From Clostridium_AD frigoriphilum (GTDB taxonomy: Bacteria > Bacillota > Clostridia > Clostridiales > Clostridiaceae): a stretch of 64,000 bases of DNA. Location of the stretch: the NCBI RefSeq assembly GCF_036541405.1, contig NZ_JAZHFS010000020.1:34521-98520 (forward strand), in the 5' to 3' direction. Positions 1 through 8,687 of the stretch are shown here, piece after piece. Each line of letters begins with the position of its first letter. Positions within the stretch are counted from its first letter, which is position 1. Both the position numbers and the translations under genes were made by a program. Under the pieces are notes generated by a model. That model made no database searches. It was not told the DNA's origin and was given only the letters and a program-made list of their open reading frames with translations.

Positions 1-716
1 ATTTTAAAATAATCTATATCTATCAAAATCATCGCTACTAAATTATTCTCTTTTTCACAGGTTTTCATTATTCCCTCTAATGCATCATAAAAAAATCTAT
101 GATTATAAAGCCCTGTAAGCCCATCTTCATTTGCTAATCCCTCGAGCTTCTTTATATGTTCACCTTCTATCCTTACATAAAATTCCAACGGCCATGCAGT
201 AAGAATAAAAACTCCAGATAAAATTAAATCATTCTCAAAAAACTGATTAACTTGTACATTAGGTGCACCCATAATAAGATCTAATGATAATATAAAAATT
301 GAAGAAATACTTGCAACTAACATCCCTTGTTTCATGCCTTGTTGAAGCGTTGAAGTTATTATAATAAATAAAAATAAAAATTTATAATCACTTGTATTTT
401 TACCTGAATAAAATATAACAATAATAAAAAATAGAATAAATACAAGGTTTTCTATGATTTGTACAATGTTAGTATATTTAGAATCTATTTTTTTAATAGT
501 TGCCATTGACCATATAAAATATACCGACAATAATATTAATATAACTACGAAAAATGAAATAAAACTATAATTAGTATCTACTGTGACTTCTGCTATGGTA
601 TTACCCTTAAAAAAATATCTTAGAAATACCATTCCAGAAAATAATAATGAAGCTAATTTTACTATTGACACTATTTCCCAGATTTTTTTTTGTTTGTCAT
701 CTTTTAAATCACCCAT
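1..716 (-). CDS. Membrane-anchored diguanylate cyclase (GGDEF), 3' part outside window
   Basis: The reading frame is open from an ATG at 716 (GAGG ribosome site upstream) to the window edge, so about 238 residues are visible and the C-terminus is missing. The first ~190 residues are mostly hydrophobic, with five or six likely membrane segments. They are followed by DGLTGLYNHRFF and then LVAMILIDIDYFK, the start of a GGDEF domain (substrate-binding and first metal-binding aspartate region). The GGDEF signature itself lies beyond the edge, so catalytic competence cannot be judged. The family makes c-di-GMP from GTP at the membrane. It lies just downstream of the agr genes but behind a terminator, so it is probably its own transcript. 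A tandem PilZ protein at 60.6-61.5 kb is a possible c-di-GMP receptor. Confidence 0.85.
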   Translation of the reverse strand, partial: MGDLKDDKQKKIWEIVSIVKLASLLFSGMVFLRYFFKGNTIAEVTVDTNYSFISFFVVILILLSVYFIWSMATIKKIDSKYTNIVQIIENLVFILFFIIVIFYSGKNTSDYKFLFLFIIITSTLQQGMKQGMLVASISSIFILSLDLIMGAPNVQVNQFFENDLILSGVFILTAWPLEFYVRIEGEHIKKLEGLANEDGLTGLYNHRFFYDALEGIMKTCEKENNLVAMILIDIDYFK

Positions 717-751
717 ATTATCACTACCTCATTAAATTCATTATAATAAAT

Positions 752-779
752 AAAAAAGGTCAGTAAACTGACCTTTTTT
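752..779 (-). terminator. Terminator after agrD
   Basis: Twelve-base perfect arms (AAAAAAGGTCAG / CTGACCTTTTTT) with a four-base TAAA loop, giving a T-run on either strand. It lies six bases past the agrD stop and separates it from the GGDEF gene. Confidence 0.85.
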
Positions 780-784
780 ATTTA

Positions 785-919
785 TTATTTTTCTCTTAGG
801 CATTTTGGTTCTTCAGGCTGATAAACACCCCAATAACATGCCGAAGATGCCACAGAAGTCGCAGCAAGTGTTGTTGCTAATGCAATTAAAGTGAATAGGT
901 GTTTCTTTAAAAATTTCAT
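785..919 (-). CDS. agrD: AgrD-type cyclic lactone autoinducer prepeptide
   Basis: A 44-residue ORF starting at 919. An AGGGGG ribosome site overlaps the end of agrB. It has a basic, hydrophobic leader (MKFLKKHLFTLIALATTLAA), a Ser/Ala stretch, then Cys28-Tyr-Trp-Gly-Val-Tyr-Gln-Pro and a charged tail with EEP and LREK. This is the layout of clostridial cyclic-lactone/thiolactone prepeptides: amphipathic leader, Cys-containing core, acidic C-terminal recognition tail cut by AgrB. A second Cys (Cys40) lies in the tail. The mature ring is expected to start at or near Cys28, but its exact boundaries are inference. It is the last gene of the agr transcript. Confidence 0.9.
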   Translation of the reverse strand: MKFLKKHLFTLIALATTLAATSVASSACYWGVYQPEEPKCLREK

Positions 920-924
920 AATAT

Positions 925-1578
925 TTACCCCCTATTTTTAATTATATGATATAAAAAGTGATCTACTTTACCTACTAATAAGTACCCTGGAGACGTAATA
1001 GTAAAAGTTTGCCATAATATGCCTGAATATAAACATAAAACATAAAACATAAGTTTTTTTTCTCCACTACTTATATATAACAAGATAAGAAATACTGTTA
1101 TAGCTAAATAAACACTTAAAAGTATTATAGATACTTTCTTCATCCGATTTCTTTTTTCTTGTTTTACTATAGGTTTTGAGGCGCTGTCCACCGGAACTAA
1201 TTTATAAATTATATAATAAGACCAAGTAAAAATTACAACTTCTAGTATTATAACTAATTTAAAATCAACTAAAAAATTTAATAAAAGTGATATTAATATT
1301 GCTTGTCCTACACTTACAATTGTGCCTATAAAATTGCAAATTCCTGGTGAACTTGCATGAACCCCTCCTGAATATTTTCTAAAAATAGCAGCTGTAAATG
1401 ATATTATTAAAGCTTGAAAAGCTACATTAAACAATGATCCAAATATAAAAACAAGAATTATAGAAAAAAACATCTGTATTAAAGCAAAAGTACCATAGGC
1501 TATTACTTCCTGATTATCATTATCAAGGGATAATTCTAATACTACTTTATTAGCAATATTATTAGATAATTTCTCCAT
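925..1578 (-). CDS. agrB: AgrB accessory gene regulator peptidase
   Basis: A 217-residue polytopic membrane protein of normal AgrB length. The family signature RKYSGGVHASSPGIC is present, with His74 and Cys81 at the catalytic His/Cys spacing of seven. AgrB removes the C-terminal tail of AgrD and helps form and export the ring peptide. It starts with AAGGAGG directly before ATG, inside the end of the upstream gene (17-base overlap). Its stop codon abuts the agrD ribosome site. The three genes are therefore tightly coupled, and AgrD is the obvious substrate. Confidence 0.93.
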   Translation of the reverse strand: MEKLSNNIANKVVLELSLDNDNQEVIAYGTFALIQMFFSIILVFIFGSLFNVAFQALIISFTAAIFRKYSGGVHASSPGICNFIGTIVSVGQAILISLLLNFLVDFKLVIILEVVIFTWSYYIIYKLVPVDSASKPIVKQEKRNRMKKVSIILLSVYLAITVFLILLYISSGEKKLMFYVLCLYSGILWQTFTITSPGYLLVGKVDHFLYHIIKNRG

Positions 1579-2047
1579 CTATAACCTCCTTCAACTTTTT
1601 ATTTTTAACTAAATAGACATAATACATAGATACTATAGCAGCAAAAATCAACAATGATGGAATACCGTATAATATTTTTAATGAAGGATCGTTTAACACA
1701 TACCTCACATCTGCTTTAAATATATACTGAATTATAAAAACGTTCGCTCCTTCACAGACGAACTCGAGAATTATTGTCATAATACTAGCTTGTATGGACT
1801 TAATTATACTTATCTTATTTATATTAATTGTTAATACAATAACTACTACAACAGCAATAATAGTATGTATCCCATATTGAATTGGTAATAACCTTATTAA
1901 ATAAACTGCAATAATAAAAAATATACTTGATATTATATATTTTTTTACATTAATAACAGTTTTAGAAAATACATGAACTGCAAAAATAACTAAAAACTCC
2001 TCCGGCAGAATTCTTAAGAATACATATAATAACGTCAATCTTAACAT
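1562..2047 (-). CDS. Membrane protein resembling an AgrC sensor domain without kinase
   Basis: The ORF can be read from a TTG at 2068, but GGAGAG lies just before the ATG at 2047, so a 161-residue product is preferred. It is almost entirely hydrophobic (five or six membrane segments), with phrases such as FLRILPEEFL and RLLPIQYGIHTI, which I associate with the membrane sensor part of AgrC-like proteins in clostridial agr operons. It ends after the membrane region with a short charged tail (KNKKLKEVIDGEII) and has no HATPase domain. It overlaps agrB, so co-translation is likely. It may be a peptide-binding membrane partner or a helper of AgrB. The function is not established. Confidence 0.65.
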   Translation of the reverse strand: MLRLTLLYVFLRILPEEFLVIFAVHVFSKTVINVKKYIISSIFFIIAVYLIRLLPIQYGIHTIIAVVVVIVLTININKISIIKSIQASIMTIILEFVCEGANVFIIQYIFKADVRYVLNDPSLKILYGIPSLLIFAAIVSMYYVYLVKNKKLKEVIDGEII

Positions 2048-2190
2048 CTTTTGTTTCTCTCCTAACAACCCTATGTATATTTTTGTATATGTTAATAATT
2101 ATATCATTAATATTACAAAATAGGATATATTTATTAATATAGTTCAATTAATTTTATATACTATTAAATCAAAGTTCCATCTTCTATTAC

Positions 2191-2727
2191 TTATGTTTTG
2201 TTAATGACTTTTATAGTATTAAATAGAATTATAAAAACAAAAACTCTTATACATATGTCGCCAATACTCATAATACAATAACCTACATCAATTATATCTG
2301 TTAAACACTTCAATTTAGTAACTCCACTTCCTAAAATGTGTATATCCTTAACCTTCATAAAAGAATCAGATTTTACATAACCAGTTAAGTATGATAATGT
2401 TGGAAATACAGGCATTTTCCCATTATTAGCTGCTATAACAATATTATTTAAGATACTTCCAATAATAATAAATATCGACCCTATAATTGCACTAATATTA
2501 AGTTTATATTTGATAATCAAAATTATAAATGTTAAAAGATAAAAATAATGAAAAACACTAGTATACTTGATAAATGTATAGTTATCATTAAATATCATAA
2601 CCTCTGAAATTACATACAATAGTACAAATGTTAATACAGGGTATATCGCCCAGTTCTTAAAAAGTAGTCTTATTTTGTAACCTTTTATCTTTGCAAAAAT
2701 AAGTGCTAAAAGTATTGGTTCAATCAT
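2191..2727 (-). CDS. DUF5317 family membrane protein
   Basis: A 178-residue protein with about five hydrophobic helices. The stretch NNGKMPVFP in the middle matches the (N)G-x-MPV motif I associate with DUF5317 proteins of Clostridia. The start at 2727 has AGGAA upstream. It precedes the AgrC-like/agrB/agrD genes on the same strand with a 143-base gap, so it may be the first gene of that transcript or separate. No enzymatic residues are recognisable and the function is unknown. Confidence 0.65.
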   Translation of the reverse strand: MIEPILLALIFAKIKGYKIRLLFKNWAIYPVLTFVLLYVISEVMIFNDNYTFIKYTSVFHYFYLLTFIILIIKYKLNISAIIGSIFIIIGSILNNIVIAANNGKMPVFPTLSYLTGYVKSDSFMKVKDIHILGSGVTKLKCLTDIIDVGYCIMSIGDICIRVFVFIILFNTIKVINKT

Positions 2728-2844
2728 ATATATTCCTCACATTCAGAATTTTTACATTTAATTTAATTTATTTCTATTATACTAATATTTAGTATGTATT
2801 TCTACCTTTTTACAAAAAAAATGTGTTTTATAAATAAAATAAAT

Positions 2845-2904
2845 AATACCCAGCGACGCCATTACAATATTTTTGATATTGTTCCATGGTTTTCTGGGTA
2901 TTTT
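2845..2904 (-). terminator. Long stem-loop after the M20 peptidase gene
   Basis: Outer arms AATACCCAG / CTGGGTATT enclose CCAT/ATGG and CAATAT/ATATTG pairs. The structure follows the stop of the minus-strand peptidase and lies before the DUF5317 gene. Confidence 0.6.
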
Positions 2905-2937
2905 AAAATTTTATATAATAAGTATATTCATTTATTA

Positions 2938-4083
2938 TTATTTTAAATATCGTAATGCTATTTCCTTGTATAATTTAATAGAATTAATGTATTTACTTAT
3001 TTTTACATATTCGTTTGGCTTATGAGCTTGCGTTTCTTCGCCAGGTCCACAAATAATAACGGATAAATTATTATTAAAACTCGGAACAAATATGGATGCA
3101 TCTGTACAATAAGTTACACCTTTGGCTTTATATTCACTTCCAAACAATTCTGTTGCTGTATCTAGTGTTAACTTAATAAATTGATCATCTGATTTGTTTT
3201 TTAATGCCACTTTATCATTGAAAACTTTAATATCAAATTTAGCTTTAGAACTTGACTCAATTTCTGCTAATAATGCCTTAATATCTGATAGAATTTCCTG
3301 ATGATTTTGACCCGGAACAGTACGAATGTCAATTTGCAATTTGCACATATCAGGCACTACATTGACTTGGACGCCACCAGAAATAGTAGCAATATTTAAA
3401 GTTGGACCCCCAAGTAGGCTATCCTCCTTATATTTGAATTTAAACTTATCATGCAAAGCATTTATAAAATAGTTCATGTTATCAATTGCATTAATTCCAT
3501 GTTCAGGCATTGACCCATGAGCAGTTTTACCATATGAAATTATCTCTAGCCACAAGGCACCTTTGTGGGCAACAAAAATTTCACCATCACTAGGCTCAGC
3601 TATGACCATAGCTCCAGCACCATTTAAGCTTCCATCCGCTACCATAGTGTTTGCACCTATACAATCAACCTCTTCTCCTGCAGTCGCTGCAAAAACCAGG
3701 TCCCCTTCCAGTGTTACTCCTGATTTAGAAACTTCAATCATAGCCATAATTAAAGCGGCTAAACCACCTTTCATGTCAGAGGATCCACGTCCATAAATTC
3801 GATCATCAATTTCTTCAGCTCCAAATGGTTCATGTTCCCATGGGATTTCTCCCACTGACACAGTATCCATATGACCGCAAAAAACTAAACTTTTTTTATG
3901 TCCTGTTCCCTTTATCCTAGCAATCAAATTGGCACGGTTGTCACCAACAGACTGTATTTTGGATTCAATACCACTTTCCCTTAACTGCTTTGCAATAGCC
4001 ATAGCTACCATTATCTCATTACCAGGTGGATTGATACTGTTAATTCTTAAAAGATCTTTTAGAAAATCAATTGCCTCTTTAAT
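2938..4083 (-). CDS. M20 family metallopeptidase (ArgE/DapE type), apparent ATT start
   Basis: This is a zinc-dependent amidohydrolase fold. Visible are VFCGHMDTVSVG (first metal His/Asp), GRGSSDMKGG (bridging Asp), AGEEVDCIGA (catalytic Glu and metal Glu), IAEPSD, and TAHGSMPE in the dimerisation domain; a late His in AHKPNEY completes the site. The first ATG (4011) would remove a well-conserved N-terminus. The frame continues upstream as KEAIDFLKDLLRINSINPPG, typical for the family, and reaches an ATT at 4083 that has GAGGAG nine bases before it. No ATG, GTG or TTG lies between them in frame. Substrate (acetylornithine, succinyl-diaminopimelate or a dipeptide) cannot be told. The gene stands alone. 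Confidence 0.85.
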   Translation of the reverse strand: MKEAIDFLKDLLRINSINPPGNEIMVAMAIAKQLRESGIESKIQSVGDNRANLIARIKGTGHKKSLVFCGHMDTVSVGEIPWEHEPFGAEEIDDRIYGRGSSDMKGGLAALIMAMIEVSKSGVTLEGDLVFAATAGEEVDCIGANTMVADGSLNGAGAMVIAEPSDGEIFVAHKGALWLEIISYGKTAHGSMPEHGINAIDNMNYFINALHDKFKFKYKEDSLLGGPTLNIATISGGVQVNVVPDMCKLQIDIRTVPGQNHQEILSDIKALLAEIESSSKAKFDIKVFNDKVALKNKSDDQFIKLTLDTATELFGSEYKAKGVTYCTDASIFVPSFNNNLSVIICGPGEETQAHKPNEYVKISKYINSIKLYKEIALRYLK

Positions 4084-4359
4084 TTGTAATCACTCCTCAT
4101 AACATTGCTTATATACAATCTCTTTAATACCTCTTATATTTACATTCCCTAAAGATTATATTATATTCGATAATAGATATAAGTGCTCTTAATTATTGAA
4201 AATAAGAGATTAAATTGATAATATAACTCCACCATTCTGTATAATTTTATAATTTCAACTATATTGTATTAGGCTAAAATCTCATATATAATTATATTAT
4301 GTGGTTTTTCATTTAGGTTTCAAAAGTAAATCAAAGAATATAGAATAAAAGGGGATATT
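4084..4359. other. Divergent intergenic region
   Basis: A+T-rich spacer between the M20 gene (minus) and a lipoprotein gene (plus). A possible plus-strand promoter is TTGATA at 4215 and TATAAT at 4240, but the 19-base spacing is long. No other structure seen. Confidence 0.35.
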
Positions 4360-5088
4360 ATGAAAAAAATAATTTTAACTTTATTTGTTGCCCTTTTACC
4401 AGTTTTAGTGTTAAGTGGTTGTGTTCAATATTATAATGGTGTACCTGTTAACAGTGCAAGTTATACTAGAACATTTACTTTTACCAAAGATGAAGAGGGT
4501 TTCGAAGGTGGATTTGCAGATCTCCCTATTGATTATAATCCATTTATTTATACCTTGGCTTTTAAACAAGCAAGTGTACCAATTAAAGATAAACTTGATA
4601 AAGGCCTTATGTTAAAGGGTCATAATCGAAGTGATGATTTATTTATGTATGTTTCTAAAAAATTTAATGTTAAGGATGGATTACGTCCAAATACAAAATA
4701 CACAGTACTTCTTAGTTTTGATATAGCTACAAATATTGCTGGTGGTGGAATTGGTGTTGGTGGCTCACCAGGAGCAAGTGTATATGTGAAAGCAGGGATT
4801 ATAAACAAAGCACCTCTTGTTGAAAACATAAATGGCATGAAAACTATAAATGTTGATAAAGGAATTCAAGCAAATGGTGGAAAAGAAATGCAAGTTTTAG
4901 GAAATATAGAAAAAATAAACTCTACAGATGATACCTACGAATATAAAAATTTTCAAAATAAAATTGATGTAACTACAAATGCCAAGGGAGAAGCTTGGTT
5001 AATTATAGGAACAGATTCGGGTTTTGAGGGATTGACAGACATATATATAACCAATATTAAGCTAACTGCTAACCTATTCACTAAGTAA
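4360..5088 (+). CDS. Predicted lipoprotein of unknown function
   Basis: A 242-residue protein with a short basic N-terminus, a hydrophobic core and lipobox LSGC at residues 18-21, so Cys21 should carry the lipid and the protein faces outward. The mature part is rich in beta-prone sequence with a Gly-rich loop (AGGGIGVGGSPG). It resembles no family I can name. AAAAGGGG lies before the ATG. It is alone on the plus strand, ended by a strong terminator. Confidence 0.8.
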   Translation: MKKIILTLFVALLPVLVLSGCVQYYNGVPVNSASYTRTFTFTKDEEGFEGGFADLPIDYNPFIYTLAFKQASVPIKDKLDKGLMLKGHNRSDDLFMYVSKKFNVKDGLRPNTKYTVLLSFDIATNIAGGGIGVGGSPGASVYVKAGIINKAPLVENINGMKTINVDKGIQANGGKEMQVLGNIEKINSTDDTYEYKNFQNKIDVTTNAKGEAWLIIGTDSGFEGLTDIYITNIKLTANLFTK

Positions 5089-5125
5089 AAAATGATTTAC
5101 ACCCTACAAACATCTCCTAAACATA

Positions 5126-5168
5126 AAAATAACATGTAGTTATTATTTACATAACTACATGTTATTTT
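5126..5168 (+). terminator. Bidirectional terminator
   Basis: Arms of 18 bases (AAAATAACATGTAGTTAT and its complement) around a seven-base loop, between convergent lipoprotein and acetyltransferase genes. It serves both. Confidence 0.85.
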
Positions 5169-5205
5169 ATATGTACTCATTAATGTACTCAGTGCATTTG
5201 TATTG

Positions 5206-5718
5206 CTAATTTGATAACTTACAGTTAGCGTCTAATGTTAAAACCATGTCATACCATTTCGCGCCACCATGTACTGATTCAGATACACCCATATTTTTAT
5301 ATCCAAATTTCGCATAATAATGAATAAGCCTCTCCTTGCACGTTAAAATAACCCCTTTTAGGCCCGCTACCTTTGATACTTCTATCATATAATTCATAAG
5401 TTGTGCTGCAATTCCTTGATTACGATACTTTGGTACTACATCTAGTCCAAAAATAGTCTGATAATCTCCATTTGGGTTATGTAGTGTAGCATTCTCGTAG
5501 AGCTCATCATAGATAACAGTTCCATTGATAACGCAGCCATTTACAAACCCAATAATTTCCCCGTCTACTTCTGCTACGAAAAAGTTTTCTGAGAATGTAT
5601 GAATACGTTCTCCTAAAGATATTCTTGTAGCTGCTTCCGCCTTTGGAAAACAGCTTGATTCCACTTTCGTTATCGCGTCTAAATCTCCAATCACTGCTTG
5701 TCTAATTTCAATTTTCAT
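5206..5718 (-). CDS. GNAT family N-acetyltransferase
   Basis: A 170-residue GNAT domain, full length. FFVAEVDGEIIGFVNG forms the central strands; LDVVPKYRNQGIAAQLM is motif A with the acetyl-CoA pyrophosphate loop (R-N-Q-G-I-A); HYYAKFGYKNMG is motif B. It transfers acetyl from acetyl-CoA to an amine. It most resembles the AANAT-like subgroup, whose bacterial substrates are mostly unknown. Monocistronic. Confidence 0.88.
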   Translation of the reverse strand: MKIEIRQAVIGDLDAITKVESSCFPKAEAATRISLGERIHTFSENFFVAEVDGEIIGFVNGCVINGTVIYDELYENATLHNPNGDYQTIFGLDVVPKYRNQGIAAQLMNYMIEVSKVAGLKGVILTCKERLIHYYAKFGYKNMGVSESVHGGAKWYDMVLTLDANCKLSN

Positions 5719-5789
5719 TATAATTCTCCCTTCATTACCATCAATTTATGCCACTTTGTTTAACGACATTTCAGAAGGAGAATAATATT

Positions 5790-5831
5790 ACAACAAAATA
5801 CAACTTGATATTTATCAAGTTGTTTTTGTAA
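5790..5831 (-). terminator. Terminator after the 84-residue gene
   Basis: Stem CAACTTGAT / ATCAAGTTG (5801-5822) with A- and T-rich flanks, 50 bases past the stop of the minus-strand gene. Confidence 0.75.
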
Positions 5832-5881
5832 CTATTATCTTTCATAATATCAACAATTTCTATTGCTATAGTATAAAATCT

Positions 5882-6136
5882 TTAGCTTTCCACTACATCC
5901 TCAATAAACTCAGCGCTTTCCAATTCCTCAAAAGCATCTTCTACAGATATACTGTCTAAAATCCTTCCTGTAAGAATTACACCTTTTTTGAAATCTTCAT
6001 CCCATTGAAAATCGGTCATTACGCTATCAATTCCTAAATCTTCAGCCATATCCTTTGCACTAATATCTTGACCTTTATAGTTTTCTAGACCATCTTCACT
6101 GATTGTTATTTCATAAATTTTATTTTTATTTGACAT
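5882..6136 (-). CDS. Small acidic protein, unknown
   Basis: An 84-residue protein rich in Asp/Glu (for example FEELESAEFIEDVVES at the end), with no Cys, no signal peptide and no membrane segment. It should be soluble and cytoplasmic. AGGGAGGA lies upstream of the ATG. I do not recognise a family. It is flanked by terminator-like hairpins and appears to be transcribed alone. Confidence 0.7.
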   Translation of the reverse strand: MSNKNKIYEITISEDGLENYKGQDISAKDMAEDLGIDSVMTDFQWDEDFKKGVILTGRILDSISVEDAFEELESAEFIEDVVES

Positions 6137-6240
6137 TTTTATTCCTCCCTAGACCATAATATAGTATTTTAAAAATACTACATCTAATGTTCTACAAAGG
6201 ACTGAATAATATCCCTCTGTTTTTTTTAGGATATAAAAGT

Positions 6241-6897
6241 TTAAATTATATTAAATCTTATATCCTGGTAAAAGTTAGCTATAGCAGCTTCATAGTAAGG
6301 CCTAATCCATAAAAATCCTATACCAAAAGTTATTATTCCTAATATGAACCAGCCTATATAACTACACCATAAACTAAACAGTTTAAATTTGAAGCCAACC
6401 ATCATGCGTTTACTTCGGTCTAATGATTCCGAGGCACTTAGTTCAGGATTATCCATCATAATATAGTATGACATTGAATATCCTAGCGAAGCAATAATTC
6501 CTGGAATGATAAGAAGTAACATCCATAAAATTGTGAAAAGCCCAATAAGAAAATTTAGAACAAATGATTTCACAAAAAATTTAAAACCACTAAACATATT
6601 TTCAATAACTGGCCCCTCATTCCGTATAAGCTTAAGAAAATAAACTGATACACCAAGAGTTATTGGTCCAGACAAAACAAAACTTACCAAACTACCAAAG
6701 CCATTGGATGAGTACGTCATTGGAACTCTAACCAATTCTTCATTCTGCCAAATATTTTGAAAGGAATGTACAACATTCCCCCCTGAAAATGACATTGTAA
6801 CTAACCAAGCAATAAAACACACGATCCCAGCTTGAAGCCATTTACCATTTAACTGTTCCCTTGCCCTACGTTTTAAATCACTACTTTGTTGTGGCAT
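6241..6897 (-). CDS. DUF975 family integral membrane protein
   Basis: A 218-residue protein that starts LKRRAREQLNGKW (the soluble N-terminal helix typical of DUF975) and has about five membrane helices. Conserved phrases include LLIIPGIIASLGYSMSYYIMMDNPELSASESLDRSKRMM (split across the central helices) and a C-terminal GFLWIRPYYEAAIANFY. The family is widespread in Firmicutes, with unknown function. A GGGGAGGG ribosome site precedes the ATG. It stands alone. Confidence 0.88.
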   Translation of the reverse strand: MPQQSSDLKRRAREQLNGKWLQAGIVCFIAWLVTMSFSGGNVVHSFQNIWQNEELVRVPMTYSSNGFGSLVSFVLSGPITLGVSVYFLKLIRNEGPVIENMFSGFKFFVKSFVLNFLIGLFTILWMLLLIIPGIIASLGYSMSYYIMMDNPELSASESLDRSKRMMVGFKFKLFSLWCSYIGWFILGIITFGIGFLWIRPYYEAAIANFYQDIRFNII

Positions 6898-7075
6898 GTT
6901 TTTACCCTCCCCTTAATAATTTAACTAATCGCTCCTATTTATAGTATTCAAATATTGTCTTAAATAACCCTAAAAATTTAACTTTACTATCTTATCACAT
7001 TTTTTAGCAAAACACTCTGCTTACATACTTCAATATCATTCTACAATTACCCTTTAAATTTCCTAGGAAATATCA

Positions 7076-7105
7076 AAAACCACTACTCCCATACGTAGTG
7101 GTTTT
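7076..7105 (-). terminator. Terminator after rnz
   Basis: Perfect 11-base arms AAAACCACTAC / GTAGTGGTTTT with an eight-base loop, directly downstream of the RNase Z stop. Confidence 0.85.
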
Positions 7106-7120
7106 ATAAAAAAAATTTTT

Positions 7121-8065
7121 CTAATCTTTAAAAGAAAGAGTCTTTATCTTTCTATCCGTACCAATAATAGTGTTTTTAAAAATAACTTCTGCTCTATCCT
7201 TATACTCTTCTGGGCTCAGCATTGAAGGACTAAAATGTGTTAATAAAAGCTCTTGTACTTCTCCGCCTACAGCAAGCTTGGCTGCCTCGCAAAAGGTCAT
7301 ATGTTTATTTCGTGTAGCTTTTTCAATATCATTTTCATCACCATAAGTTCCCTCACATACAAACAAGTCGCTTCCATTAATAAATGCTTTTATTTTAGAA
7401 ATTGGTCTTGTATCCGTTATAAAACTAATCTTTATTCCTACTCTTTCAGCTCCAAAAACCAACTTTGGCAAATATGTTTTTCCATGGTCCGTTATAATCT
7501 CATTTTTCTGGAGTCTATTCCAAAATTCTTTTGGTATTTCATTTTCAATTGCACTTTTAACATCAAATTTTGGTTTTCTATTAAAATAGAGGCTATAACC
7601 TAAACAATTAGTTGAATGCTCAAGTTCCAGTGTTGAAATTATCAAGTCATTAAATTCTCCTACTGTAGTTTCTGTAGAATTTAACGGAGCTTTTATCTTC
7701 ACAGGTTCTTGTGGATTTTCTAAGATATTAATTTCATAAGGAAGATAAGGGGCTATAACCATTAACCCTTTAACCATAGCCGTAATACCTATAGGCCCAA
7801 TTATAGTAATTGGAAGCGTTCTGCCACTGTTACCAATTGTTAAAAGCAAACCGGGAAGTCCAACAATATGATCTGCATGTCCATGGGTTAAACAAATCAC
7901 ATCTATTGATTTAAATCCCCACCCAAGCATTTTCATAGATACTTGAGTGCCTTCTCCACAGTCCATTAATATTTTTCTTCCTTTATAACTTATTAGAAGT
8001 GAAGATAAATATCTTTCTGGAATTGGCATCCCTCCTCCACATCCTAGAAGTGCTAAATCAACCAA
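7121..8065 (-). CDS. rnz: Ribonuclease Z
   Basis: A 314-residue metallo-beta-lactamase fold enzyme, typical RNase Z length. CLTHGHADHIVGLPG is the HxHxDH zinc motif; LELEHSTNCLGY, ISFITDTRP and the C-terminal LLLTHFSP supply the remaining His/Asp ligands. The region around residues 145-200 corresponds to the tRNA-binding flexible arm. It cleaves the 3' trailer of tRNA precursors. The ATG at 8065 lies right at the start of the fold (MVDLALLGCGGGMP). The neighbours are unrelated. Confidence 0.93.
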   Translation of the reverse strand: MVDLALLGCGGGMPIPERYLSSLLISYKGRKILMDCGEGTQVSMKMLGWGFKSIDVICLTHGHADHIVGLPGLLLTIGNSGRTLPITIIGPIGITAMVKGLMVIAPYLPYEINILENPQEPVKIKAPLNSTETTVGEFNDLIISTLELEHSTNCLGYSLYFNRKPKFDVKSAIENEIPKEFWNRLQKNEIITDHGKTYLPKLVFGAERVGIKISFITDTRPISKIKAFINGSDLFVCEGTYGDENDIEKATRNKHMTFCEAAKLAVGGEVQELLLTHFSPSMLSPEEYKDRAEVIFKNTIIGTDRKIKTLSFKD

Positions 8066-8105
8066 TTAAATCATCTCCATCTATTTTTTGTTTGTAAAAT
8101 ATTAT

Positions 8106-8447
8106 CTATATTTTTTTAACAAATTCAGATTTTAATTCCATGGCTCCAAAACCATCAATTTTACAATCAATATTATGATCTCCATCAACCAAACGAATGT
8201 TTTTTACTTTTGTACCTTTTTTTAAAGATGTTGGACTTCCCTTTACTTTAAGATCTTTAATTAGTGTTACAGAATCACCATTGTTTAATACATTCCCATT
8301 TGCATCTTTGATAATTTTTTTCTCTTCACTATTTTCAGTTTCTGATCCTAAAGTCCACTCATTTGCACATTCCGGGCAAACCAAAAGATTTCTATCCTCG
8401 TATGTGTATTCTGAATTACATTTTGGGCAATTTGGCAAATCGGCCAT
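8106..8447 (-). CDS. PhnA/YjdM family zinc-ribbon protein
   Basis: The ORF reads upstream to 8567, but GGAGG lies ten bases before the ATG at 8447, giving a 113-residue protein that starts MADLPNCPKCNSEYTYEDRN. Two Cys pairs (CPKC, CPEC) form the N-terminal zinc ribbon. The C-terminal ~65 residues are the PhnA SH3-like domain (IIKDANGNVLNNGDSVTLIK, DLKVKGSPTSLKKGTKVKNI split). Both match the family called PhnA or YjdM. Despite the name, it is not the phosphonoacetate hydrolase, and its role is unclear. Confidence 0.88.
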   Translation of the reverse strand: MADLPNCPKCNSEYTYEDRNLLVCPECANEWTLGSETENSEEKKIIKDANGNVLNNGDSVTLIKDLKVKGSPTSLKKGTKVKNIRLVDGDHNIDCKIDGFGAMELKSEFVKKI

Positions 8448-8620
8448 AATTTCATTTCCTCCATTCGTTATTGTTTCTAGTATATAATTCCTTCTAGATT
8501 TCATTTTTAAATCATCAACTGCGTTGCTGCAACAGCTTCGCAGAAGATACGTTAGTTTCTCATTCATTTATATACTATCATAGTCTTCTACTATCCACAA
8601 ACCATCATGCAAATATATAT

Positions 8621-8661
8621 AAAAAGCGCATTAGATAAAATATATATCTACTGCGCTTTAA
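8621..8661 (-). terminator. Terminator after the small Asn-rich gene
   Basis: Outer stem AAAGCGCA / TGCGCTTT with an inner TAGATA / TATCTA pairing, followed by T-rich sequence on the minus strand. Confidence 0.75.
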
Positions 8662-8687
8662 ATTTTAAATGTTTTAATTAATTTAAT

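Noticed and set aside
1962..2147. 61-codon minus-strand ORF overlapping the AgrC-like gene
   Set aside because: It overlaps the start of a gene with a good ribosome site, and its composition looks like translated A/T-rich spacer.
6163..6182. Short palindrome TAGTATTTT/AAAATACTA as terminator
   Set aside because: Pure A/T stem without a T-run; too weak to call in such A+T-rich sequence.
8448..8567. N-terminal extension of the PhnA/YjdM-like protein
   Set aside because: A strong ribosome site precedes the internal ATG at 8447 and the added residues do not belong to the family.
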